A DNA stretch of 17,355 nucleotides. Source: JBCCWF01 sp038520475 (GTDB taxonomy: Bacteria > Cyanobacteriota > Cyanobacteriia > CAKZMO01). The position numbers were made by a program, and so were the translations under genes. The notes beneath the pieces were generated by a model. It made no database searches and was not told the DNA's origin. It was given only the letters and a program-made list of their open reading frames with translations. Below, piece after piece: positions 7,523 to 15,633 of this stretch. Location of the stretch: NCBI GenBank assembly GCA_038520475.1, contig JBCBLF010000090.1, positions 1 through 17,355 on the forward strand, written 5' to 3'. Every line of letters begins with the position of its first letter. The stretch's first letter is position 1.

Positions 7523-7595
7523 TTTCTTCGGAAACCGGGAATCCTTAGCGAATCGATATACAACGGAGGAGTCCCTCTGGAATTAGTCTGGTGTC

Positions 7596-10500
7596 ATGCA
7601 TAATCACGGAACTTTCTCCCTCAGTGATGAACGACCAGAGAAGGACGAGTCACCCGATTCGGTGACTTCTATTGATCGAGACCCTACAGATCAAAGCAAT
7701 CCAATCCCTGATCAAGACCGTCTCCAGATTGAACATGATGACGGTTACGACGTGTGTCTGGTCACTGGAGGTCAGGATGTTGCTGCGATGGCTCAACAGC
7801 TCTATCAACGCCTATCCGCCAACGGGCTCCGTTCATGGTTTAATGCCGCCACAGTAGCATCGTCTCAAGACTCACTGGATCGCTCGAAGCAACAGACCGC
7901 GATCGAACAATCCCATGCGATCGCCATCCTTTTCTCGGCAGGCGCATCAGGTTCCTCCCATGAACTCAGGCAGGCGGTCGATTGGGCGCTGGACTATGGA
8001 AAGTACATCATTCCCCTTAGTGTGTCGGACAACAATGCTCCGGACGATACTTCGGGCGATGGTGAGAGCCATAGAGATGTTGCCCACCTCCTCTCTGCTC
8101 GATCGCCCAGCCAGTGGATCTCTGTTTATCGTGACTTCAGCAACATTGAAGAGGTCGTTGTTCGCATCAGCAATGGCCTAACTGAACAGAAGTCCAACAT
8201 TCAGCAACACACCCATTATTTGCTTCAGGCATTGCAATGGTATCGACATGAACGGCGATCGCCTCTATTGCTGCCGCTACATCAGAGTGCAACTGCACGC
8301 GAATGGCTTATTACTGGATGCAGTGACGACGCTTCTGAATGCTGCCCGAGCCAATATCATGCAGAATTTATCACCGAGAGCATCAAGCAGGCTCACCACG
8401 GCATGACTCAGGTTTTCATGTCGTATTCAGACGAAGACCGCGCAATCAAAGAGCGATTGCAAAATAATTTGAGAAAACGGGGAATCACCGTCTGGTCCAA
8501 TGAGACGGACATCAAAACAGGCGAAGATTTTCAGGAAGCTATTAATCGAGGCATCGAGCAGACTGATACGGTGATTCTGCTGATGTCTCCCCAGTCACTA
8601 ACATCTGCCTTTTGTCAGAAAGAAATTCGATATGCACAGCTCTATCACAAACGCATAATCCCTCTGCTAATCGCCGATCTTCGCCCCGCAGACATCCCGG
8701 TTGACCTGCAAACGCTTCAATTCGTCGATTTCAAAACAATCGACACAGACAAGGCGTTTCGAGCAAGCGCCAGTGCGCTGTTTCGTGTGCTTGAAGATGA
8801 TGCAGAGTACTACAACACCCATAAAACGCTACTCGTCAAAGCACTTGAGTGGGATCATCACGAACGGCGACAAGAATTTTTACTGCGAGGAAACGCCTTT
8901 GTTGATGCCGAAAACTGGTTACAGATCAATCAGCAAACTGCGAAGCAGCCACCCCCTACTCGGTTACACATCTCGTTTATTGAATCCAGTCGCCAGATTA
9001 ATCGCTATTTTGATGCGTTCATTTCCTATGGACGCAAAGATAGCCTCGATTTTGCGATCGCCCTTGATGAGAGTCTTAGCCAGCAGGGCTTTAACGTTTG
9101 GCTTGACAAAACAGATATTCCACTCGGCGTTGACTTTCAACAGCAAATCAATGATGGCCTCGCTAAGGCCCATAACTTCATTTTCATCATTTCCCCGCAC
9201 TCCGTAAACTCAAGCTACTGCAAGCGAGAGATTGAGCTAGCACTTCAATTTCAAAAACGGATTGTTCCGCTTTTGCATGTTGAAGCCATTTCCTACGAGA
9301 CCTGGCAACAGCGAAATCCTCAAGGCACGCCGCAAGACTGGCAAAACTATCAAGAGCAGGGGCTGCATTCGATTGTCCCAAACATGAATCCTACGATCGG
9401 CAAGATCAACTGGGTCTACTTTCGAGAAGGAGTCGATAATTATCGCCAATCCCTCGACAGTTTGATTGCCGTCTTTCCTCGGCATCGAACCTATGTCGAA
9501 CAACACACGATCTACTTAGTGAAAGCGCTGAGCTGGGAGAGGCAGCAGCACAAAACAGAGCACTTGCTGGTTGGCGACGAGCGACTAGAAGCCGAGGGCT
9601 GGCTTAAAACGCAGTTTGATGATGAGCAGCCCCCTTGCCTTCCGACCCAGCTCCACGCTGAATTTATCTGCGAAAGCATCAAAAACTCCGACAATCTGAT
9701 GACGCAGGTGTTTATCAGCCATGCTGAAGCTGATCATCACGTTCGTGAGAAGGTTCGATATTCCCTCATGTGTCAGGGACTGACGGTTTGGATCAATCGA
9801 ACGGACATCACAACGGGGACTGATTTTCAAGCAGAAATTAACCGGGGCATTGAGGAAACCGATAACGTCGTGTGGCTCATGTCTTCTGCGTCGCTCGCCT
9901 CCGCCTATTGTCGTGAGGAATTAGAATATGCATTGCTCTTGAAAAAACGGATCATCCCACTCCTCATCGATGCCATCGACATTGAGGATCTCCCGGCAGG
10001 ATTGCGATCGCTTCAGTTTATTGACTGTCGAAATTTTGAGCAGCCCGATGCGTATCATCACGCCATCAACAAGCTTCTCAAAACGCTAGGGGAGGATGCA
10101 CGCTATCACAATCAGCACAAGTTGCTCTTAGTGAAAGCACTGCGATGGAAACACCAAAAATATAATCCCAGCATTTTGCTTAGGGGAATCGAGCTACGAC
10201 ACTTTCAAAGCTGGTTTCAAGCGGCCAATCAACATCCTCAATTTCGTCCGACTCCTCTCCAAGAAGAGTTCATTGCTGAGAGCGAACAACAACCCCCTGA
10301 GACCACACTCAATGTCTTCATTGCCTATTCGCGCTCTGATGGCGATTTTGCCCGAAAGCTTAACCAAACGCTTCAAATTCAAGGCATGACGACGTGGTTT
10401 GACCAGGAGAACATTGAATCGGGAGAAGACTTTCGCACTGAAATTTTCCAGGGTATTGAAAATTCTGAGAACTTCTTATTTATCATTTCGCCCAGTTCGG

Positions 10501-12194
10501 TTATTTCTTCGTTTTGCAATGAAGAAGTTGAGTACGCCAAACGCTTGAACAAGCGCATCGTCACGGTTCTGTATCGAGAAGTGTCTGTGGCTCTGTTGCC
10601 CTCTACCTTGGCAGACCTCCAATGGATTGATTTCCGACGACATGGGGGAGATTTTCTCGATAATTTCGGCGAGTTGCTGCGTACCCTTGCTAGCGATCCC
10701 ATGCATGTACGAGTGCACACTCGATTGTTGGTGCGATCGCGCGAGTGGAAAGAGGCCGACAGAGACGATAGTTATCTCATGCGAGGTCGTGATTTAGAGC
10801 AGGCGATCGCCTGGGTTGACGGTGCAAACACGCGTGAGCCTCGACCGATCCCCCTCCAGCACGAATACATTGAAGCCAGCAAAGCACTACCGCTGCGCCG
10901 CATCAAACCACGAACCGTTGTTTTCTCTAGCATGGCAGCGACAATCATTGTGGCGATCGCACGATTCTTTGGCCTCACCGAAGGATTAGAACTCCTGGCC
11001 TATGATCAGCTCCTGCGAATGCGATTGAGTGAACCTCAGGATGATCGCATCACGCTAGTCACTGTGGATTCTCGAAGTGCACGAGACTTGCGAAGTCGAA
11101 CTTTAGCCGGAGGGTATGAACCCGGCTTTGGCACCATACCTGATGAAGCCCTCTCCGAAGCGTTGGCCAATCTTCAACAACATGGTCCCCGGCTGATTGG
11201 CTTGGACATCTATCGCGATTTCCCAGCTAACACCGGTCTTGCTATCCAACTGAGGCAGATGGATAACCTGATTGGTATTTGTAAAAATCCAGCAACCGAC
11301 GAGCGCAGTGACGCTAGCGGTGCAGTCTTGACGGATGTGTTTGGCAATGCTGTCGAGGGATATCAGCCTCCTCCAGAACTCTCGCTAGACAAAGTCGGAT
11401 TCAGCGATCTCCTTGATGATGGTCGTAGCGTCGTCCGTCGACACTACTTACACCAGCGTCCAGATGAAGCTGACTGTAATGTTCGAGAAGCAATGAGCTT
11501 AGTTCTCGCAAAGAACTACCTGCAGCAAGAAAGACACACCTACACGAGCCCATTGGCGGAAGATGACCTTGGGCTGTTTTATATCCGCGACGGGCTCATG
11601 TTTGGAGATACGTCGATCCCAATGTTGCTGGGCAACGGTAGCGGATTCCAGAATCGGCTCAATCGGCTGCGAGGCTATCAAACCCTGCTCAATTTTCGCG
11701 TCCACGACCAAACGCTGGAGTCGTTTGCAACTGTGATTCCCTTTCAAGCGGTGCTCGACAATCAGATGATTGCTGATGACATTCGCGATCGCATCATCCT
11801 AATTGGCTACACCGATTTAGCCGACCGAAACACAGATTTTTGGAACACGCCCTACGGTCCGGCTCCTGGAGTCGTTCTTCAGGGACAAATGGTCAGCCAA
11901 TTGCTGAGTCATGTGTTAGATGGGCGATCGCTCATTTGGTGGTGGCCGGTTTGGTTAGAGTACCTATGGGCGGCGAGTTGGGGCCTTGTCGCTGGCTTCA
12001 GTGTTTGGTGGCTGTATCGTGCGAAGTGGCTCGTTACAGCAGGTGTCATCAGCGTAATTATCTTGATTGGAACTTGCTATATTGTGTTGGCAACGCTAGG
12101 AGGCTGGTTAGCGCTCATTCCCGCGGCAATCGTCATGGGGCTGACGGCTGGCTCCGTTATCTATCTGAACAACCGCATCCGAATGCCCAATTAG
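7596..12194 (+). CDS. Five-TIR, CHASE2 membrane receptor-like protein
   Basis: This 1532-residue protein has an acidic N-terminal tail (1-48), then TIR1 (51-195), TIR2 (272-400), TIR3 (472-628), TIR4 (704-832) and TIR5 (906-1033), each followed by a linker of about 60 residues. A transmembrane helix (1107-1127), a CHASE2 domain (about 1130-1445) and three transmembrane helices (about 1447-1474, 1477-1499, 1502-1524) complete it. TIR domains cleave NAD or signal by association. CHASE2 is an extracytoplasmic sensor domain. TIR2-5 keep a Ser-rich stretch, a Cys and the expected catalytic Glu (343, 545, 775, 977). TIR1 lacks the Cys and is shortened there, with Glu123 at the matching place. Only about eight residues follow the last helix, so output must come from the N-terminal TIRs in the cytoplasm. 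The only in-frame start after the upstream stop (7584) is ATG 7596. Nine HIP1 sites argue for long residence. Function as a defence or stress trigger is inference. Confidence 0.9.
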   Translation: MHNHGTFSLSDERPEKDESPDSVTSIDRDPTDQSNPIPDQDRLQIEHDDGYDVCLVTGGQDVAAMAQQLYQRLSANGLRSWFNAATVASSQDSLDRSKQQTAIEQSHAIAILFSAGASGSSHELRQAVDWALDYGKYIIPLSVSDNNAPDDTSGDGESHRDVAHLLSARSPSQWISVYRDFSNIEEVVVRISNGLTEQKSNIQQHTHYLLQALQWYRHERRSPLLLPLHQSATAREWLITGCSDDASECCPSQYHAEFITESIKQAHHGMTQVFMSYSDEDRAIKERLQNNLRKRGITVWSNETDIKTGEDFQEAINRGIEQTDTVILLMSPQSLTSAFCQKEIRYAQLYHKRIIPLLIADLRPADIPVDLQTLQFVDFKTIDTDKAFRASASALFRVLEDDAEYYNTHKTLLVKALEWDHHERRQEFLLRGNAFVDAENWLQINQQTAKQPPPTRLHISFIESSRQINRYFDAFISYGRKDSLDFAIALDESLSQQGFNVWLDKTDIPLGVDFQQQINDGLAKAHNFIFIISPHSVNSSYCKREIELALQFQKRIVPLLHVEAISYETWQQRNPQGTPQDWQNYQEQGLHSIVPNMNPTIGKINWVYFREGVDNYRQSLDSLIAVFPRHRTYVEQHTIYLVKALSWERQQHKTEHLLVGDERLEAEGWLKTQFDDEQPPCLPTQLHAEFICESIKNSDNLMTQVFISHAEADHHVREKVRYSLMCQGLTVWINRTDITTGTDFQAEINRGIEETDNVVWLMSSASLASAYCREELEYALLLKKRIIPLLIDAIDIEDLPAGLRSLQFIDCRNFEQPDAYHHAINKLLKTLGEDARYHNQHKLLLVKALRWKHQKYNPSILLRGIELRHFQSWFQAANQHPQFRPTPLQEEFIAESEQQPPETTLNVFIAYSRSDGDFARKLNQTLQIQGMTTWFDQENIESGEDFRTEIFQGIENSENFLFIISPSSVISSFCNEEVEYAKRLNKRIVTVLYREVSVALLPSTLADLQWIDFRRHGGDFLDNFGELLRTLASDPMHVRVHTRLLVRSREWKEADRDDSYLMRGRDLEQAIAWVDGANTREPRPIPLQHEYIEASKALPLRRIKPRTVVFSSMAATIIVAIARFFGLTEGLELLAYDQLLRMRLSEPQDDRITLVTVDSRSARDLRSRTLAGGYEPGFGTIPDEALSEALANLQQHGPRLIGLDIYRDFPANTGLAIQLRQMDNLIGICKNPATDERSDASGAVLTDVFGNAVEGYQPPPELSLDKVGFSDLLDDGRSVVRRHYLHQRPDEADCNVREAMSLVLAKNYLQQERHTYTSPLAEDDLGLFYIRDGLMFGDTSIPMLLGNGSGFQNRLNRLRGYQTLLNFRVHDQTLESFATVIPFQAVLDNQMIADDIRDRIILIGYTDLADRNTDFWNTPYGPAPGVVLQGQMVSQLLSHVLDGRSLIWWWPVWLEYLWAASWGLVAGFSVWWLYRAKWLVTAGVISVIILIGTCYIVLATLGGWLALIPAAIVMGLTAGSVIYLNNRIRMPN
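7746..10886 (+). repeat. Five tandem TIR-plus-linker protein repeats
   Basis: These are protein-level repeats inside the large gene. The units are TIR1 plus linker (residues 51-263), TIR2 (272-466), TIR3 (472-698), TIR4 (704-897) and TIR5 (906-1097). Each linker reads roughly H..LLVKAL.W, then LLRG..L..AE.WL, then P.PT.LH.EFI..S. TIR2 and TIR4 resemble each other most, including the shared lead-in HAEFI.ESIK and MTQVF. TIR3 and TIR5 share NF.FIISP.SV.SS.C. That suggests duplication of a two-TIR unit. The DNA of the copies has diverged, so the expansion is not recent. Confidence 0.8.
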
Positions 12195-12270
12195 AAATTA
12201 GACCACAGTTGAAAACGGATTGCCGACGACACCATTCCCACCGTAAGTTCAAGCATTTCAATTTTCTACC

Positions 12271-12966
12271 ATGAAGCGATCGCCCGTTCGACTTGTGCGA
12301 CTCCTGGTCTTATCTCTCACATTGAGTTCGATGGTTAGCTCAATGGTCGCTATCAAACCTGCCACCGCGCAGTCCATTTGGGAGCGATTATTTGGACGTC
12401 GGATTCCCGAAGGACGAGCCTCAGGACGGACACGGGGAGGAGCGGTTCGAGATGAGCTGTGTAGCGCGGAAGCCCAGGGAAAATCACTGGTTGCACTCGT
12501 CCCTGAAAGCAATCAAGGAGATACGATCAGTCCTCATCCAACCTTTTTCTTCTATATTCCCTTCAGCAGTCGCCAGAATCGTGATTTAGCTGCGGAATTC
12601 ATGCTCTTAACGGAAGAGCGGAATTACCTTTTGGATGCCCCCCTGCGCGTTTCACTGCCTGATCAGCCCGGCATCGTGAAGGTGACTGTTCCAGACACCT
12701 TCACTGGATTGGCTGTGGGTGAACGCTACAACTGGTATTTCTCCATCCTCTGTGAGGAATGGGAATTGTCTCGCAATCCATTTGTGAGTGGATGGGTTGA
12801 GCGAGTTGCCGCTGATGGCGTTGAAGACACCTGGCATGAGGTGTTAGTTACGTTGTCTGATAATCAAGCAGGCGATCGCCTTGCCTGGGCGTCTTTGCTC
12901 AGCTTATTTGATCTCGAAGAGTTTTCAGATAATTCCGTAGAGCCGTTACAGCCCATCGCACCATAA
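12271..12966 (+). CDS. DUF928 family secreted protein
   Basis: This is a 231-residue protein with a clear signal peptide: MKRSPVRLVR, a hydrophobic stretch to about residue 27, then an Ala-Thr-Ala site with cleavage expected before Gln34. The mature part fits DUF928: GRRxPEGRASGRTRGG (about 42-57), a Cys at 64 (DELCSAE), SPHPTFFFYIPF (87-98), a beta-rich middle and a second Cys at 161 in NWYFSILCEEW. The two cysteines could form a disulfide in the periplasm. The role is unknown. It starts 76 bp after the CHASE2 protein gene on the same strand, which suggests one operon. A periplasmic product next to a periplasmic sensor domain suggests a ligand-delivery or accessory role, which is inference. 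Confidence 0.85.
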   Translation: MKRSPVRLVRLLVLSLTLSSMVSSMVAIKPATAQSIWERLFGRRIPEGRASGRTRGGAVRDELCSAEAQGKSLVALVPESNQGDTISPHPTFFFYIPFSSRQNRDLAAEFMLLTEERNYLLDAPLRVSLPDQPGIVKVTVPDTFTGLAVGERYNWYFSILCEEWELSRNPFVSGWVERVAADGVEDTWHEVLVTLSDNQAGDRLAWASLLSLFDLEEFSDNSVEPLQPIAP

Positions 12967-12975
12967 ATTCAGTTA

Positions 12976-13077
12976 CTACTCACGCCAAGAGTTAATTAAT
13001 TTTTCGTTGAGTTCAGTGCTGCCCTCGAATTCAACAAATTCATCAAACGCGAGTGCCTGTTTAGCTGCTTGAATCAT
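12976..13077 (-). pseudogene. Possible remnant of a Uma2-like gene
   Basis: A minus-strand frame of 33 residues starts at ATG 13075-13077. Its first half, AAKQALAFDEFVEF, resembles the N-terminus of Uma2-family endonuclease-like proteins, which are abundant in cyanobacteria. The usual following Tyr-Glu-Leu core is absent and a stop comes at 12976. No ribosome site is visible. The similarity is short and could be chance, so this is a weak call. It fills most of the gap between the DUF928 gene and pcrA. Confidence 0.2.
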
Positions 13078-13240
13078 TGACGTTGTGAGAGCAACAGAGT
13101 GTTGAAAAAACAAACGATGAACGTGGTGTCATTCTGACCTGAGACTCAAACATCCCCCTTGTGGTTAGATGCGATAGGCTTATTGAGGAGTCAACGAACT
13201 CCAATCTGCTCTGTCTGTGGTGAATCGCGTCTCAGCATCC

Positions 13241-15610
13241 ATGACTCAAACCATCGATTTCCTTAGCCAGCTCAACGCTTCGCAACGAAAAGCAGTTGAG
13301 CATTATTGTGGGCCTCTGTTAGTGGTGGCGGGGGCAGGATCAGGGAAGACCCGAGCACTGACCTATCGCATTGCCAACCTAATTCTGAATCATCGCGTTG
13401 ATCCAGAAAACATTCTCGCGGTGACGTTTACTAACAAAGCGGCGCGCGAGATGAAGGAGCGAATTGAGAAATTATTTGCCGAGTATGAAGCGCTGTCGCG
13501 ACACAATAAGCCACTTGAAGCATTGTCCGAATCTGATCAAATGCGGTTGCGATCGCACGTCTACAAGCAAATCACAAAGTACCTCTGGATAGGCACATTT
13601 CATGCGCTCTGTTCACGCATTCTGCGATTTGATATTGAGAAATATGAAGATGAGCAAGGGCATAAATGGACCAAGAATTTCTCGATTTTTGATGAGTCTG
13701 ATGCTCAGAGTCTTGTCAAAGGTATCGTGACTCAACGGCTCAATCTTGACGACAAAAAATTTGAGCCTCGTTCAGTCCGCTATGCCATCAGCAATGCCAA
13801 AAACCAGGGACTGTCTCCAGAAGAGTTTGAGCGCGAACAGCCCAATTTTCGAGGACGCACCATTGCCCAGGTGTATGCAGAATATCAAAAAGGATTAGCG
13901 GCCAATAATGCCCTTGATTTCGATGATCTCATTCGTGTGCCGGTTCAGCTCTTCAAACAGAATGAACAAGTGCTGGGCTACTGGCACAAACGCTTCCGAC
14001 ATATTCTTGTCGACGAATATCAAGACACTAATCGAACGCAGTATGACCTGATTCGGCTGTTGGTGACAAACGGAGCAGATTCTAAAACGTTCGATAGCTG
14101 GGATTTCCGCTCAGTTTTTGTCGTTGGCGATGCAGATCAGTCTATCTATTCCTTTCGAGCCGCCGACTTCACCATTCTGATGGAGTTTCAAGACGACTTT
14201 GGAGATGGCCTCCCCGATGACGACACTCGTTCAATGGTGAAACTTGAGGAGAACTATCGATCGACGGAAAATATTCTCCAAGTGGCCAATGAGCTGATTG
14301 AGAACAATACAGAACGGATTGATAAGGTGCTTCGCCCCACTCGTGGAGCAGGAGAAACCGTGTATTGCTATCGGGCTGATGATGAGGTCGCTGAAGCACA
14401 GTTTGTCGTCGGAACCCTGCGATCGCTCGTGGCTGAAAACCCTGAACTCAACTGGGGAGACATTGCAATTCTGTATCGAACCAATGCCCAGTCTCGGGCA
14501 ATGGAAGAGGTGCTGACTCGATTTAGCGTTCCCTACACCGTGGTCGGTGGCTTGCGATTTTACGATCGACGCGAAATTAAGGATGTGCTGGCTTACTTGA
14601 GAGCGATCGCCAATCCTGCCGATACCGTTAGCTTGAAGCGCATCATTAATACGCCTCGACGGGGTGTGGGCAAAACAACCTTAGATCGCCTCGATATGGC
14701 TGCACAGCAGTTGGGCATGCCACTATGGGAAATTCTCGCCGATGAAACGTCGGTCAAAACCCTTGCTGGGCGATCGTCAAAATCGGTTTTAGAGTTTGTT
14801 GCGACCCTTCGCAAGTGGCAAGAACAATCCGAAACTGCGTCAGCATCAGAGATCGTTCAGGGCATTCTTGAAGACTCGGGCTATGTGCAAGACTTGAAAA
14901 CCCAAGGCACCGAAGAAGCAGACGATCGCTTAGGCAACGTCCAAGAGCTTTACAATGCCGTGCTCCAGTTTGAAGAGGAGAATGAAGAGTCAAACTTAAT
15001 GATGTTTTTGGCGAATGCATCCCTCGCTTCGGACCTAGATAGCGTCAACGAAGGCAAGAACGAAGTGTCGCTGATGACGTTGCACTCATCAAAGGGATTA
15101 GAGTTTCCAGTTGTTTTTCTGGTGGGACTAGAGCAGGGGCTATTTCCAAACTATCGTTCCCTCGACGACCCCGCTCTACTGGAAGAAGAGAGGCGGCTCT
15201 GCTATGTCGGCATCACTCGCGCAAAAGAGCGACTTTATCTGACCTATGCTCGTGAACGCCGTCTCTACGGGTCTCGGGAACCCGCAAGCCCGTCCCTTTT
15301 CCTAGGAGAATTGCCCAAAGAATTGTTGTTGAGTAATCTCGCGTCTGCCATTCCAACGCGATATACCACTCAGATTCGCGATATTAAACGACAGCGTGGC
15401 GGTTCGCTCAAGCAATCTCCAAAGGCAATTGCAGAAGGCGTCACGTTTACCGTTGGCGATCGCGTGATTCATCCGCAGTTTGGTCCTGGAGAAATTACTC
15501 ATGTGTTTGGGGCGGGTGCAAAGATGTGCCTCGCGATTAAATTTGCAGGGCAGGGTCAAAAAATTATTGATCCCAAACTCACACCACTCCAGCAAGTCAA
15601 AAGCTCATAG
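13241..15610 (+). CDS. pcrA: UvrD/PcrA-type superfamily 1 DNA helicase
   Basis: This ATP-driven 3'-5' helicase acts in repair, rolling-circle replication and removal of stalled complexes. In 789 residues it has the Q-motif region LNASQRKAVEH, Walker A AGAGSGKT (30-37), motif Ia TFTNKAAREMKERI (62-75), Walker B ILVDEYQD (255-262), motif III VVGDADQSIYSFR (294-306), motif IV ENYRST, and motifs V and VI around LMTLHSSKGLEFPVVFLVG and ERRLCYVGITRAKERL. The C-terminal end from about 738 (VGDRVIHPQFGPG) is the small tudor-like domain typical of PcrA/UvrD. I chose ATG 13241, where family proteins begin (MTQTIDFLSQLN). An in-frame GTG at 13217 would add eight residues. It converges with the kinase-like gene with a 23-bp gap. 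Confidence 0.95.
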   Translation: MTQTIDFLSQLNASQRKAVEHYCGPLLVVAGAGSGKTRALTYRIANLILNHRVDPENILAVTFTNKAAREMKERIEKLFAEYEALSRHNKPLEALSESDQMRLRSHVYKQITKYLWIGTFHALCSRILRFDIEKYEDEQGHKWTKNFSIFDESDAQSLVKGIVTQRLNLDDKKFEPRSVRYAISNAKNQGLSPEEFEREQPNFRGRTIAQVYAEYQKGLAANNALDFDDLIRVPVQLFKQNEQVLGYWHKRFRHILVDEYQDTNRTQYDLIRLLVTNGADSKTFDSWDFRSVFVVGDADQSIYSFRAADFTILMEFQDDFGDGLPDDDTRSMVKLEENYRSTENILQVANELIENNTERIDKVLRPTRGAGETVYCYRADDEVAEAQFVVGTLRSLVAENPELNWGDIAILYRTNAQSRAMEEVLTRFSVPYTVVGGLRFYDRREIKDVLAYLRAIANPADTVSLKRIINTPRRGVGKTTLDRLDMAAQQLGMPLWEILADETSVKTLAGRSSKSVLEFVATLRKWQEQSETASASEIVQGILEDSGYVQDLKTQGTEEADDRLGNVQELYNAVLQFEEENEESNLMMFLANASLASDLDSVNEGKNEVSLMTLHSSKGLEFPVVFLVGLEQGLFPNYRSLDDPALLEEERRLCYVGITRAKERLYLTYARERRLYGSREPASPSLFLGELPKELLLSNLASAIPTRYTTQIRDIKRQRGGSLKQSPKAIAEGVTFTVGDRVIHPQFGPGEITHVFGAGAKMCLAIKFAGQGQKIIDPKLTPLQQVKSS

Positions 15611-15633
15611 ATGAAAAGTTTTTCTAGAACCAC

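Noticed and set aside
7596..12194. Possibility of two genes or a frameshift in the long TIR-CHASE2 frame
   Set aside because: The frame is uninterrupted, the repeat spacing is regular and every domain is complete, so it is one protein.
11840..12274. Plus-strand frame of 144 residues at the end of the TIR-CHASE2 gene
   Set aside because: It is a shadow of the CHASE2 transmembrane region with no domain resemblance.
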